The position numbers and the translations under genes were made by a program. The notes beneath the pieces were generated by a model. The model was not told the DNA's origin. It made no database searches and saw only the letters and a program-made list of their open reading frames with translations. From positions 9,610,001-9,674,000 of the forward strand of contig JAWQUS010000017.1 in assembly GCA_036365455.1 (NCBI GenBank): a stretch of DNA of 64,000 nt, in the 5' to 3' direction. Below, in pieces: positions 1 to 11,400 of this stretch (its first letter is position 1; each line of letters begins with the position of its first letter). Source of the stretch: Macrosoma leucophasiata (lineage: Eukaryota; Arthropoda; Insecta; Lepidoptera; Hedylidae).

Positions 1-129
1 GGGCCGCCTTCCTGGCTTTCTGCCTTAATAGCGGATGGTGCCGTGTGTGATAGGACTGCCGGGCGGTTTTTCTTTTCTTTTTTTATGTATTTTTATATAA
101 TGCATTTTTTTGTAAAGTATACACTATAT
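1..129. other. No feature recognised at window start
   Basis: AT-rich sequence with a T-run and no open frame or repeat that I recognise. It may be the far left of the repeat that follows. Confidence 0.4.
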
Positions 130-990
130 ATATGTCAAGTATACACCTTAATCACGCCGACAATGTGGTAGAATAAAAACATGAAAAATAAAATTGTTTA
201 GGGTACCTCCCCTACATGTCCCCTATTTTTTACTGGTGGTAGAGTTCCAGTGACGGAGCTCGCGGGCGTAGGCACCACCGCATTACCTAATATACTTGCC
301 GCTAAATGGTAGTGTTCAGCACTATCGTGTTCCGGTCAGGTGGTAATGTACGGCCCTGTAATTTCAGGCACAGAGGCATATCACCTAATGCCTCAGGAGT
401 GGCAGCGCATCTGCATTTTGACCTCTGGTCATTGTGTGGGTGTCTATAGGCTGCAGTCATCACTTAACATCAATGTGAACTGCATGCTTGTTTGCCACTT
501 TTATTACATAAAAAAAAAAAAAAAATGTAAAGCGCGGATAATTTTTATTTTTGGTTTTCTATATAGTGTGGGATATTGTTGGCTAGGTCTTTCAAAAAAG
601 TTAGGGGTGTCCTAACATTATTTTTGGATTTAGTTAACTGTTCGTGACTTATTAATCTCTAAAGTGCCAATTTTCGTTAGAGTCAAGTGTAGTAGAGGTA
701 GAGGGGGGGCCTCTACCAACTAAATAGTTGTTGTTAGAAATTCAAACGTTACGGTAATAGTATATAACGAATACCATATAACGAAATTAAAAGGAAAACA
801 CACACACACCTAAGCTGGCTTTACAAGTTTGCGAGTAATAGTCGACAAAATGTAATACTCGAAAATTTTGAACAACTCTATAGAAAATATTTATATGTAT
901 ATTTTTTTTAAATTTCATTAATCAAACATAAAAACTACTGAACCCTACATTGCCCGTGCCCGAGACGCACTTGACCGGTTTTTTATCTTT
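130..990 (+). repeat. Interspersed repeat with GGTTCCGTA-type ends, 5' truncated, carrying a nested SINE
   Basis: The block shares landmarks in the same order with copies at 22409-23010 and 48174-48782: the CAAGTATACACCTTAATCA segment, 'GGTACCTCCCCTACATG', 'AAGTGCCAATTTTCGTTAGA', and a 3' end close to 'CGCACTTGACCGGTTTTTT'. The first about 110 bases of the family are missing. A Metulj-like SINE splits it near 225-520. I recognise the family as a common moth repeat but do not know its class. No protein is encoded. Confidence 0.7.
228..515 (+). mobile_element. Metulj-like SINE, near full length
   Basis: This is a reference copy of the commonest repeat in the window, about 285 bp. It begins ACTGGTGGTAGAGCTCCAG, contains GGCACCACCGCATTACC, CAGCACTATCGTGTTCC and GGCTGCAGTCATCACTTAAC, and ends TTTGCCACTTTTATTACAT plus an A-run. 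An A-box-like TGGTGGTAGAGC lies at its head. The family resembles the Metulj SINEs described from Heliconius; that link is from memory. The ATGT on both sides may be the target duplication. Confidence 0.8.
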
Positions 991-1481
991 TTATTGTTCA
1001 AAAGCCAAGCTTAGGTCCTAAAGTACTTGAACAATAAATCTGTCCTATTAAGAGCGCACACGTGCACACTCTTTAAAAATATATTTTGCCTTCTCTTTAT
1101 TACCTATCTATCATATAAATTGGCTGTCCGTACATTTTTGGAATGTCAAGTGCACCCATTAGTATTTGAGTGCGACCTTTCTCATTTCTTCAAAAGTGTT
1201 AAATATGTGGTATAATTCAGTCCGTGTTCTGTCGAGCAAAAAAACCAAACCCATAAAAAAGGATCAAGGGAAGCACATCTAACCCACAAGGATTCACTAC
1301 GCCCAAAAATAAAAATCGACACTACATTGCATGTCTATCTCTATCTATCTAACTTATTGTTAGTCAAGATCTTTTCAGACTTCACTTTTTCAGATAGTTG
1401 CATTCATTCATTAATTTACATTCATTCATTTCATTTAATTCATTCATTCATATTTAATAATATCATTGGTGATTGGAACTT
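991..1481. other. No gene; simple CATT-rich stretch
   Basis: Short open frames here have no family likeness. A degenerate CATT(CATT)n stretch lies at about 1400-1455. Nothing else is recognised. Confidence 0.4.
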
Positions 1482-1560
1482 AACTTCGGTAGCTAAGCAG
1501 GTAGAGCGATTGAGCTACTGAACTAATTGTCGCGGTTTCAAGTCCTGCTCGAAGTCAATT
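1482..1560 (+). repeat. tRNA-derived SINE head or tRNA pseudogene
   Basis: The stretch folds roughly like a tRNA. TTAACTTCG near the 5' side pairs almost fully with CGAAGTCAA at the 3' side. The D-arm-like part is TAGCTAAGCAGGTAGAGCG and the B-box-like part is GGTTTCAAGTCC. It runs directly into a T-rich tail, as does a related piece at 47395-47460, which favours a SINE over a working tRNA gene. Confidence 0.55.
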
Positions 1561-2080
1561 TTTTCTTTCTATTTTTTCTATAAATAATTTTGATTCAAAG
1601 TAGGTAAGTAAGTATATTGTGTGATCAAAGACTTGTAAATTGTTAAAACAAGCTTGCATTAGACACTTGATGTCACATAGTTTACCGATGATAATGAAAT
1701 AGCTCTATTTTTAAGTTTATTGCAGCCAATAACCATACGATTAGGACAGATTACACCGTAATTGTAATGGTAAATAGCACTAAAGAACAATCGTACCGAC
1801 TCAGTTACTAACTGGTTTTAAATTGAGAAGTACAGAAAGGCTCGCTTGAGTTGACATCGCTGTTTGTTGGAAAAGTTTAATTGAAAACAATCTGTAGCAG
1901 TGAAACTCATCATAGGAGCATTAACTTCACAATACTCAAACTACAGTAGGATGTTTATGTTATACCTACAAGGTTACTGGTTATATTGTTTGAAAGAACA
2001 AGGAAATATCTGCTTGGTTGTAGGTATTTAAAGAAAACTTTGTACCTCTGCGCTGTTTGATAGTTATTTCGGATCCAAAC
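1561..2080. other. No feature recognised
   Basis: AT-rich sequence without a credible open frame or known repeat. Confidence 0.4.
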
Positions 2081-2195
2081 TATCTAACTGGAACACGATA
2101 GTGCTGAACACTACTATTCGGCGGCAGATAAGTAATGCGTTGGCGCTTGCCTTTGATCTCAAGCTGGACAAGCTACACTGGAACTCTACTTTCAA
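2081..2195 (-). mobile_element. Metulj-like SINE fragment
   Basis: Only the 5' half of the SINE is present, in reverse: ACACGATAGTGCTGAACACT, then a CGGCAGATA-type segment and a damaged ACTGGAACTCTAC end. Confidence 0.6.
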
Positions 2196-2282
2196 ACCAC
2201 CCGTAAAGGTTACACTTTGCCCGTATTTCTCCATAAAAAATAACTAGACACAACGGAATTATATACTTTATGGATTCTGATT

Positions 2283-2568
2283 TTTACTGGTGGTAGAGCT
2301 CCAGTGACGGAGCTCGCGGGCGTAGGCACCACCTCATTACCTAATATACTTGCCGTTAAATGGTAGTGTTCAGCACTATCGTGTTCCGGTCAGGTGGTAA
2401 TGTACGGCTCTGTAATTTCCGGCACAGAGGCATAACACCTAATGCCTCAGGAGTGGCAGCGCATTTGCATTTTGACCTCTGGTCATTGTGTGGGTGTCTA
2501 TAGGCTGCAGTCACCACTTAACATCAATGTGAACTGCATGCTTGTTTGCCACTTTAATAACATAAAAA
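2283..2568 (+). mobile_element. Metulj-like SINE, full length
   Basis: An intact-looking copy from ACTGGTGGTAGAGCTCC to TTTGCCACTTTAATAACAT plus an A-rich tail. It is very close in sequence to the copy at 228-515, so it is probably young. Confidence 0.8.
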
Positions 2569-2708
2569 AAAAATAAAAAAAATAAAAACTGACAAAATTT
2601 GGTGCTTAATGTGGCGCAGTATTTACACCTGCAGTATACCTACACTAAAGACCCTGACTAATGGCATTAGAAGTAAGAGACAAAAATGTGCAAAACGCAA
2701 GAGCAAAA

Positions 2709-3005
2709 GGTTCATCATCATCATCATTTCAGCCATAAGACGTCCACTGCTAGGCCAAAAACTCCCCAATAAGGGTGATATGCCATAATCGCCACGCTTG
2801 GCGCGCGTATTGGCGATCGCAGGGCCGGTAGTTTTATTGCAGGATGCTGCTGTCTATCTTGCGTTATTGCACTTACTACCGCCCCGTTGGAATGGTTTGA
2901 CTGCGATTGTTCGGTTGACCGACTCCGCTAGTGGACGAATTCTCTTCCAGTAGAAGAAAATTCTTCCGCTAGTAGGCGGTGGGGTTGTCACGTCCCGACG
3001 TCAAA
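2709..3005 (-). mobile_element. SINE with RTE-like (ATG)n tail
   Basis: Read on the minus strand it starts near GACAACCCCACCGCCTACTA and passes through GCGATCGCCAATACG and TGGCGATTATGGCATAT. It ends CAGTGGACGTCTTATGGCTG followed by AATGATGATGATGATGAA. The last part matches the 3' end of the RTE LINE at 37060-38080, so the SINE probably used RTE enzymes (inference). A second copy, interrupted, lies at 20243-20680. Confidence 0.65.
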
Positions 3006-3043
3006 TAACCGATTACACTAGTTAATTTATGGACTTATTACTG

Positions 3044-3440
3044 GTTAGGGTAGTGTAATAACATTTAGGGAGTTAGGGCCCTAATTTGGGCGACCGGAGC
3101 GGCCCGGTCAGCCTAACGCTCTAACTACACACAGTACAAATATGAACAGTATGGAAACTACGTAAAAAACGGCACACTCACACAAACATGCGGATCGACG
3201 CTCGAGTAGTAGAGTGACTCGGAGCTGCAGCACCGCGAGAACCGCTTAGGGGCCTCGTTGATGCGCATGTTTGTGTGATTGCGCCGTTTCAACGTTTTGT
3301 ACGTAAATTCCATACTGTTCATATTTGTACTGTGACTTAGTTAGGGTCCTGTCGACCGGATAGTGTAATTAGCGTCAACCCGGCGCGAGGCCACGCCCAC
3401 CCTTTCTGCCGGACCCTGAATACCGTGTCGTGTAATAGCC
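3044..3440. mobile_element. Long MITE with an internal inverted repeat
   Basis: The outer parts match, in reverse, the short MITEs at 30440-30653 and 57982-58195. Shared landmarks are AGTGTAATAACATTTAGGGA on the left and CCACGCCCACCCTTTCTGCC then CCTGAATACCGTGTCGTGTA on the right. The central 200 bp forms an imperfect hairpin: CAGTACAAATATGAACAGTA at about 3137 mirrors TACTGTTCATATTTGTACTG at about 3322. The left TIR itself is missing. No coding potential. Confidence 0.65.
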
Positions 3441-4019
3441 TTTATAGGGACCTCCACTTGCCCAGTTTTTTAATTAAAAAATACGGGCAGAAGTTCAGTT
3501 GTAAATACACTTTTTACGATGTGTATTTTATGTTCGTTTATTTATGTCTGAATTTAGTCTTACATTAATATTTATGTGATTCGCGTTTGGCTCACGATCT
3601 AATCGAATTACTTCTTTGTCGGGAAGCAATCAAGGAATGGATGTTTGTATTTTGCTGCTTTCTTAGATTATTTTTTTTTATACGCTACTGAACAAAATAT
3701 GTCGCGTAACGTGTGTCAATAGAGATTAATGTCACTCAATAAGTGAATAGCTAAGGCCAAATAATAGCGTTATTTTGTGTTCTTAGGGTGTGATAATACC
3801 GTGAATACGTTACCTAACCGTTAACTTTATATGACAGAGCGTATCTATCTATACTACTATCACAGTATAAGTACATACAGTAATTTATCGCCTTTGAAGT
3901 TTTGCAACATGCCGCCTACACCCATAAAAACACAAATTCATTAAGGTTGTCATGTTTTTGATTTTTATTTAAGTTGTTTGTAACGCGTCAGTTTACGTTG
4001 AACATATATAAAAATCCTA
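3441..4019. other. No feature recognised
   Basis: AT-rich sequence with several T-runs; no credible gene or known repeat. Confidence 0.4.
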
Positions 4020-4205
4020 AAAACATCACCCCTGTAATCCCTTAAGGGACAGGCAGAGGTTAATGGATTCATGCATACATCCTCGATTCGCCGGTCACGT
4101 TTTGGCCCGTGTAACAGGCGGCGAGCCTGTTGACATCTCCGGGCACATTACCAAACTTTGAGGTGCTGGGCAGCCTCCAGAAAATGAAAAAATCTACCAA
4201 ACTAT
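4020..4205 (-). mobile_element. tRNA-derived SINE, 5' truncated
   Basis: A reverse copy of the SINE seen whole at 35657-35957. It shows GGGCACATTACCAAACTTTG, GAGCCTGTTGACATCTCCGG and the CACGTTTTGGCCCGTGTAAC segment. The tRNA head is missing. Confidence 0.65.
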
Positions 4206-4500
4206 AAATATATAACCTATCAACAATTTATCAGTCTATCATCAATCTACCAGTATTCCAGTTGGGCGGTGTATCAGTACGCCAGAATTCTAACAATTAT
4301 AATGTACCGATCCTAATATTCCAATATAATCCGAATATCAAATACATACAAACCAAAAAAATATTTAGTTTTCTTTTAAAGATGTTTTTGTTTTAAGTGA
4401 AGTAAGTATATACATAAAGTGTAAAATATAATAGACATCTATACAAATAAATTAAATTGGAGTGTCTGTTTGTAATATTAAAATAACCGCTTTTTACTAA
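4206..4500. other. No feature recognised
   Basis: AT-rich spacer before the LINE remnant; nothing identified. Confidence 0.4.
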
Positions 4501-5405
4501 ATGCATATGTATGTATACCCTAAAACTTCTAATCCATCTTCTGCCAAGGAACTCCGGCCTATCAGTTTATTGCCTTGTACGAGTATGTCGAAAATCTTGG
4601 AGAGGGTGGTAGCTGATCAATTGAGAAAGTACCTTGAGCAGCATAATATTCTACCTGCTTCTCAGTCTGGGTTTCGCCGAGGTCACAGTACTACCTTGGC
4701 CCTTCTTGATGTGGTTGATGATATCCTGAGAGCTCGGGATCAAAGAATGGGCTTGCTCTCTCTGCTTGATTTTTCACGGGCATTCGAATCCATAAATATA
4801 CCGCTTCTTCTTTCCAAGCTTTCTTACTATGGGTGTGACTCTGCAACTGTAAAATGGTTCCATAGTTACTTATCAAGATCTCAAAGAGTTCAAGTGATCA
4901 GTGATAATGCTGGCAATAAAACTAGATCTTCCTCACGTCAGGTTTCCAGAGGCGTCCCACAGGGATCTTTTCTGGGACCTCTGCTTTTTATTCTTTATAG
5001 TGCTGATATCACTAATCACATAACCCACACCAAGTATCATCTTTATGCAGATAATCTGCAAATATACTACTCTTTTGATCCACAAAACTGCCAAGAAGCT
5101 GTAATTAAAATTAATGAGGACTTGGATAGGATTGCAGATTGGGCAAAAAGAAATTGCCTCTCACTGAATCCCAGTAAATCTAAGCACCTTATATTATACT
5201 CGAGGGACTTAATATAAAAAATATGCTCTTTTAATCCCTTAATCACCATTAATGGTTGCCCTGTAGAAAGGGTTGCCGAAGCTCGCAACCTTGGTGTGGT
5301 TATGGACGGGCAACTGCACTTTGAGACTCACATTCTTCAGGCTGTGAGAAACTGCTTTTATCGCCTTAAATTGCTATATAGAATTCGTCCTTTGCATACA
5401 TACTT
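4501..5405 (+). pseudogene. Non-LTR retrotransposon reverse transcriptase remnant (CR1/Jockey-like)
   Basis: The 238-codon frame at 4501-5217 matches the finger-palm part of LINE reverse transcriptases. It has ELRPISLLPC, QSGFRRGHSTT, LLDFSRAFESIN, RGVPQGSFLGPLLF and a YADN box. The usual second catalytic aspartate of YADD is thus asparagine. After a stop and frame change, homology resumes at about 5245-5400 (INGCPVERV, NLGVVMDGQL, RLKLLYRI). The endonuclease domain, RT N terminus and 3' end are missing. It is a dead, 5'-truncated copy. The exact clade is uncertain. Confidence 0.85.
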
Positions 5406-5700
5406 TAGTTAAATTTAAATAAACTAAAATAAAAAATGTTTTGAATTATTTAAAAAAATGCGAAGAATTTTTTTCCCCAACCTTACATTAGCTATAAACA
5501 TTATAAAGTAAAGAAAAAGTTTAAATGTAAAATGTTTGCACTGCGAACTGTATAAATCTCACGCTTTAGTTTACCGCACTTAAAAGGAACTATAAAACTA
5601 TAAATAACTTCATTGTTTTTTGTCAACTGCACTCGAAATGAACTTTCGGTCCAATCGGTCGGATCGGGTTCTATATGGGGCGTTGTGTTGTTATCATAAG
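5406..5700. other. No feature recognised
   Basis: AT-rich spacer between the LINE remnant and the candidate signal-peptide exon. Confidence 0.4.
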
Positions 5701-5714
5701 TATTTTTTTCTAAG

Positions 5715-5824
5715 TTGTGGCTTTGTGCTTCGGGATTTTGTTATACTTTTGTGACTGGGCGCTGTCTGTGGGTGGTAAATATAATTATGAAAATAAAGAC
5801 GTGTGGCACTCGGAGACTGCCGCG
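5715..5824 (+). CDS. Candidate exon with hydrophobic leader, upstream of the LRR gene
   Basis: A polypyrimidine tract and AG (TTTTTTTCTAAG, ending 5714) are followed by an open frame that ends at 5824 before GTAAAG. Reading from 5717, the peptide has a hydrophobic core, ALCFGILLYFCDWALSVGG, like a signal sequence, then a polar stretch, KYNYENKDVWHSETAA. The exon ends in phase 0, which fits the phase-0 start of the LRR exon at 8253. The start codon would have to lie in a further upstream exon contributing one base of a split codon; I did not find it. A chance open frame remains possible. Confidence 0.45.
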
Positions 5825-7069
5825 GTAAAGCTATTGCATAACATTTTTTATCAACGTGTAATTATAATTATTTATTTATTTTATTTATGCACTATTATAT
5901 TCCTTTGTTTTTCTTTGATATCAATTCAACTTTTTGAGCCGATACAACCAATGCCACCTAGAGGCGAGTTGTTGAACTAAAGAGACAAGCGTGATATTTA
6001 AATAAAAGTCATTAAAAGTTCTGCTATTCATCGATAGATGAATGAACGAAAAAGAAACTAAAAAGTATCATCGTTGTGCCGGTCGGAGTGGGGGGTGTTA
6101 GGTTATTTTCGTTATGGAATTTTTGGATTCGGTCTCCACGCGCAAGGCCCGCTATGGAATAGCTTAAAATTTATTAGGGCCATTGTAAACGCGATAGAAC
6201 ACATCTCAGATTGGCATAATGGTAGTTTAAGAATTAGTAAAAAATATCCTCTATCCCCCAAAAATGGGTTTCCACGGGAGATGTAAGTATATTTATTTTG
6301 ATAAAGCAAGGGATAGCATGATTTTATATATTATATATAGTGGTTGGGGTTGGTAGTTTTAGCGTAAATAATTGAAAATCATCAGGATTATATTAATACA
6401 CGAAAAAAGGGGACACATTTTATTTTTTATTCACCCTAAGTCAACTCATATTTTTATGCGTAGGAACTATGCAGAAGGACGTCTACAGATCAAGTAATGA
6501 CAAAGGGCTATTTACCATGGATAAATATACGAGTAGTTCCGGTGGGAGATCTCTTTTATTTTTCATAGTATTCTAACCTAATACACTGGTCGAGATCGGA
6601 GACTCGGTGAGGTCTAGGTGCGAACGAAGCCACAAGCATCATCATCATCGACGACGTCGAAGTTCTTTCAATTGCAATTGCGAATTATTATTACACCTAA
6701 TAAAGGTTAGATGGCGGTGCCATCTTCGGCCTATTATAAATAGATGAAACATTATGATAAATTACCTACTATATGAAGAAAAACTCATTGATATAACTCC
6801 TTCCTTTTTTTTGTTACCGTATACGCTGAATGGAGCTTTAAAGCAATCACTAACCTAAACTTTTACCCGTACCGTGCTGAACTTTATGCTATCATTAGGT
6901 AGATACACTGCATCCATGCGAAGCCAACGCTTGCCTAGTAACTTATATTAATTTTTAATGTTAGTGATTATTCATCCGGTCCGGGTATAATATTACGTAC
7001 TACAATTATTTGTAATTTGTGAAGTAAGCGGGCTTTTAAAATTAGACATAAGATAATTATCAAGCCATT
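5825..7069. other. Putative intron, no feature recognised
   Basis: Sequence between the candidate leader exon and 7.07 kb. I see no known repeat and no convincing exon. The open frames at 6074-6309 overlap on both strands and have no family likeness. Confidence 0.35.
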
Positions 7070-7223
7070 TTAATGCTGGCAGAGATCCGGTGATAGAGAT
7101 CGGGGGCGTAATCAATGTATACCTCTGTGATGGAAATAACAGGGGCATATATTACCACCTGATTGTAATACGATAGTGCTGTATACTACAATTTAGAGGC
7201 AAGTAGATTACGTAATGCGGTAG
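7070..7223. repeat. Degenerate Metulj-like SINE pieces in opposite orientations
   Basis: About 7075-7110 resembles the SINE head on the plus strand. About 7117-7223 resembles its 5' half on the minus strand (ATTACCACCTGATTG, ACGATAGTGCTG). Both are diverged. Confidence 0.5.
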
Positions 7224-7497
7224 TAGTGTTGCCAGGTCCGATTTATTTCTAATCGGGACAGTGGGTAAAATAAATCGGGACCCAGGGGTAAACATCGGGA
7301 CAGTAAGAAGTTTGATTTCAATAAATTTATTGATTTATCTTTAGACAGGCTTTTTGTCTAGCAGTGGACGTCTTTCGGTTGAGGTAATGATGATGATTGA
7401 TTTATCGGGATATTTAACGTCCCGATCAGATGACAATCGGGAGGAGTCCCCAGAGCCCTGAAAATAGGGACGTCCCGCGCAAATCGGGACAACACTA
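7224..7497. mobile_element. Inverted-repeat element split by an RTE 3' tail
   Basis: The outer ends are inverted: TAGTGTTGCCAGGTCCGATT at the left mirrors AAATCGGGACAACACTA at the right. Repeated AATCGGGACA words lie between. At about 7340-7398 a short plus-strand insertion shows GCAGTGGACGTCTTTCGGTT then TAATGATGATGATT, the 3' end of an RTE-type element. It looks like a nested insertion. Confidence 0.5.
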
Positions 7498-8252
7498 TGC
7501 GGTAGTGAATACATCGTCGAAGGCCGTCGCTTTAATCACATATTGTCTGACTCAAATTGAATTTAGTTCACTAAAATAATCAGAATACCGTGAAGTAATA
7601 ATTTGGAGCAGGCACAGGTTTAATTAATTTCGTGTTACCTTCGGTAGGTTCTATTAAGTATTTCATTCATTATACTCATCTGTAGCGAAATACAGCGAAC
7701 GATTTATTACTTAATAATATACAGGTGTGGAGTTTCACGATAAGAAGCGGTACTAAATATGGTCTCTCACAGCATACATGTATCCTACATCTTTTTATTA
7801 CAAAAGACTGAAAAGAACGTACTCACTTTTATGCACAAAAGACTTAAGAGTAAGTCAAGACTCTTTTTAATGGGAAAATTCAACTTTAGCGAGCGCTTTA
7901 AGCGTTAAGTCCGCCATTTGTTCCAGAGTTTTATTGATGCATTAAATTAAGAATAAATAAATATATACAATTTATTTATTTCTTTTGTTTTACGACTTCT
8001 TAAAACATTTTTACGTGTGAACTTGTGCAATATCTACCGTTGAAACAATATTAGATACACCGTAAGTAGCTAGTTATTTCTAAGAATAGAGACTGCTCTA
8101 AGAATTGTTATTTTTATTCGAAAATTAAGCGTCTATTATTACTATTACTCAAGGAGCAAGTTCTTTTTGGTGCTTCAACTTTTTTGAAAAAGTCTTTATT
8201 GTTTACTTTTACTATTAGGGATACCTCTTTTTAATTACACTAATCATTTCAG
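7498..8252. other. Putative intron, no feature recognised
   Basis: AT-rich sequence ending in a good acceptor (TAATCATTTCAG, 8241-8252). No repeat is identified. Confidence 0.4.
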
Positions 8253-8426
8253 ATGGTACGTGAAACTTGTCCTGATCCCTGCACATGCGCAATGACGCAC
8301 GTGGTGTCAGATCAAGCCGGAGCCATAATACCTCTCATTACTGTTGATTGCGGCAGAAGAAATTTGGAAATGCCACCGGAGACACTTCCCCCAAGCACCA
8401 CCACTCTACGTCTTGAAGGTAACAAG
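8253..8426 (+). CDS. LRR gene exon: LRR N-cap and first repeat
   Basis: This 58-codon exon lies between TTTCAG and GTACGT. It encodes an LRRNT of the form CPDPCTCAMTHVV...VDCGRRNLE, then PPSTTTLRLEGNK, the first half of a leucine-rich repeat that continues in the next exon. The ATG at 8253 directly follows the acceptor AG, and there is no signal peptide after it. I therefore read it as an internal methionine, not the start. Confidence 0.85.
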
Positions 8427-11400
8427 GTACGTTCACTGTAGCGTTGGTAAGATCGTTATTCAGCCATCTTTGCTCAAATTAATGACTTTTAGGGCTCTTC
8501 CTTGCTAGGATGCCATAACAAAGTCACCGGATGCGCGTTTAACCATTTAGTAATAGGTTGGGGAAAAAGTATTTTCGCATTATAGTATGTATGAACTTGT
8601 AATAAAATCTCTTTGGCTGTAGTATTTGTATCTGGCTGGTTTTGGTATCATTGAAAGTTAAAATTTTAAAGAACATAATTCCAAATTCAAATTAGGCAAA
8701 TGTGTGATTTTCATTTGTTTTTCGTACCGTCAAGATAAGTGAATCTAATGAAGAAATTCGATACATTTTAAAATTTTACTACAAAAAAGGTAAAAATGCA
8801 ACGCAAGCAGCGAAAAAAATTTGCTATGTTTATGGACCTAGTGCAGTGTCTGCAAGAGTAGCACAAATTTGGTTTAAGCGTTTTCAATCCGTAAATTTTT
8901 ATGTCAAAGATGCACCTGCCATTTTTGAAAAAGTAGATCAAGATCGACCTATCCGTAGTTACAACGTAGCTGAAGAACTGAGAATTGATCACAAAACAGT
9001 TTTGGCGTATTTGAAAAAAGCTGGGTACAAAAAAAAGCTCGATATTTGGGTACCTCACGAGCTCACTGAAAGAAACCTAATGAACCGTGTACTCATTTGT
9101 GATTCTTTATTACGACGTAATGAAACCGAATCATTTTTGAAGAAGCTGATAACTGGTGATGAAAAGTGGGTCACGTACGACAAGAACGTGCGAAAAAGGT
9201 CGTGGTCAAAGGCCGGTCAGGCTTCACAGACTGTGGCGAAACCCGGGTTAACTCGCAATAAGGTGATGTTGTGTGTGTGATGGGATTGGAAGGGCATTAT
9301 TCATTATGAGCTATTACCACCAGGCAGGACTATCGATTCTGAACTCTACTGCGAACAACTGACGAGATTAAAGCAAGAAGTTGAGAGAAAGCGGCCGGAA
9401 TTGATCAACAGAAGGGGTGTGGTGTTTCATCATCATAACGCTAGACCTCACACATCTATAGCCACTCAGCAAAAATTAAGAGAATTTGGCTGGGAGGTGT
9501 TAATGCATCCGCCGTATAGTCCTGACCTTGCACCTTCAGATTTCCACCTGTTTCGGTCTCTTCAGAATTCTTAAATGAACACAAAGCAAAACCTTGGGGT
9601 CGTGTTCCAATTAAGCTTTAATGCGGAGTCCTTCAAGCGGCGCAAATATAGTAATCTCTCAAACGACGACATATTTGAGGCATTTGGAGTCGAAACATAT
9701 AGGTCCGTGGGGTCCCAGTGCTCATATTTTATTTAAAGACATCTCGAGACGTTTGGTCGACGCTTCTCTTGATCCGTAGGCTGGTCTATTTGGTCTATTT
9801 TTTTTTTTTCTATTTCTTTGCATAAAAAATAAGCGTTACCATTCAAGGTGGTAAAGCGGGTAGTCTTCTGCGGATGTTACCACAAGAGGTGAGCGATGTG
9901 GCGTTCTCCAAAGCATGGAGTAGGTAAATTAATAGGCTTTGTAAATTAATTTAGACAGATTATGAATTCATTGACAGAGTGCGTACGCTTTGTATATGAA
10001 GTTATTAATAATTATTATATTAAGTTTTTATATGGTCAGCCTTGTGATGGTAAGTACCTAATTGAAAAAAATAAAAGAACGAAATTCTTAAAAAATATGT
10101 ATTTGAAAAATAATATCATTTTAATACAAAATCAAAAACATAGTTATTGGAAATGTGTACTTCATACGTTACTTTTTCAGTGAGATATATCCGTGAATAT
10201 AGTTTTATTTCAAATGACTTGTGCTATTTTCTGCTTCGGTGCCTTAGCAGGCAGTATATTGCTATGCCTTTGGTCTGTTGGGATTTTTCTAACGGATAAG
10301 ATTTCTAGCGACGCCTCCGCAGTTTGGAGAAGTACCTCATTAATATCTTGACACTTTATACCTAGTATGGACTATTTTAGGACATAAGGTTGACACAAGC
10401 CGACGGGCCACCTGATGAGAAGTGGTCACCGTCGCCTATGAACATTTGCAACACGAGGGGCACTGCCAACGTGCTGCTAGCCCTGAAGGACTCTTTTGAC
10501 TCCATTTTTGAAGAATCCCATATTATAGCAATTGTAGCAAACAATTTATACTTGAGAGACATTTTTCAAATTGCTACTAGTTCTCGGCATTACTTTAAGG
10601 AACCCAAACGTTTTTATCTGGACCCGATTTTTCATATAGTAACCCTATACGAGCCCTAATACTGTCCAACTTCCATTATCCTTTACTTAGTTGATGGAAA
10701 TTACTTTATAGTTGGATTAATACTCTGACATCACTCGCCTCGTGTTGAACACTTTCACAGTACCTAGCTAGTTACTATATTGAATAAGCGTCCATTTGCA
10801 ACAAATTGGTACAAATTCAATTAAAAAAGCTTGTACGTTAATATTTTAATAATGAGTTACACAACTCTGTTAATTTAATACACTTCATTAACACTGTTGT
10901 GTCTAGTTCTACAACACTGTTGTAATACTTGTTCATTTTCAAATACATAAAATGTAAACAACTTACCTACTTACCTCATACTTAATTCTTTTTTCCTGTT
11001 GCTGATAAAATCAGGTTATTAGCAACAGCGTAATTCCTATAATGGTCTTGTTTAATTTTGTTACCTTTTTTTTGTGTAATGGTAGTGGCAAACAAGCATG
11101 CAGTTAACATTGATGTTAAGTGATGACTGCTGCCTAATAACCCACACTTAGACAAAGGTCAAAATGCAGATGCGTTACCACTAGTGAGGCCTAAGGTGTT
11201 ATGCCTCTGTGCCGTAAATTACAGGGCCGCACATTACTACCTAACCGAAACACGATAGTGCTGAACACTACCATTTAGCGGCAAGTATATTAGGTAATGC
11301 GGTGGTGCCTACGCCCACGAGCTCCTTCACTGGAGCTCTACCACCAGTGAAAAATAATACTTGAACATTATGTGAAATTGTGAATAGTCAATTATAATTT

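Noticed and set aside
8253..8255. ATG at 8253 as the start codon of the LRR gene
   Set aside because: It directly follows a splice-acceptor AG, no signal peptide follows it, and the protein needs one. An internal methionine is more likely.
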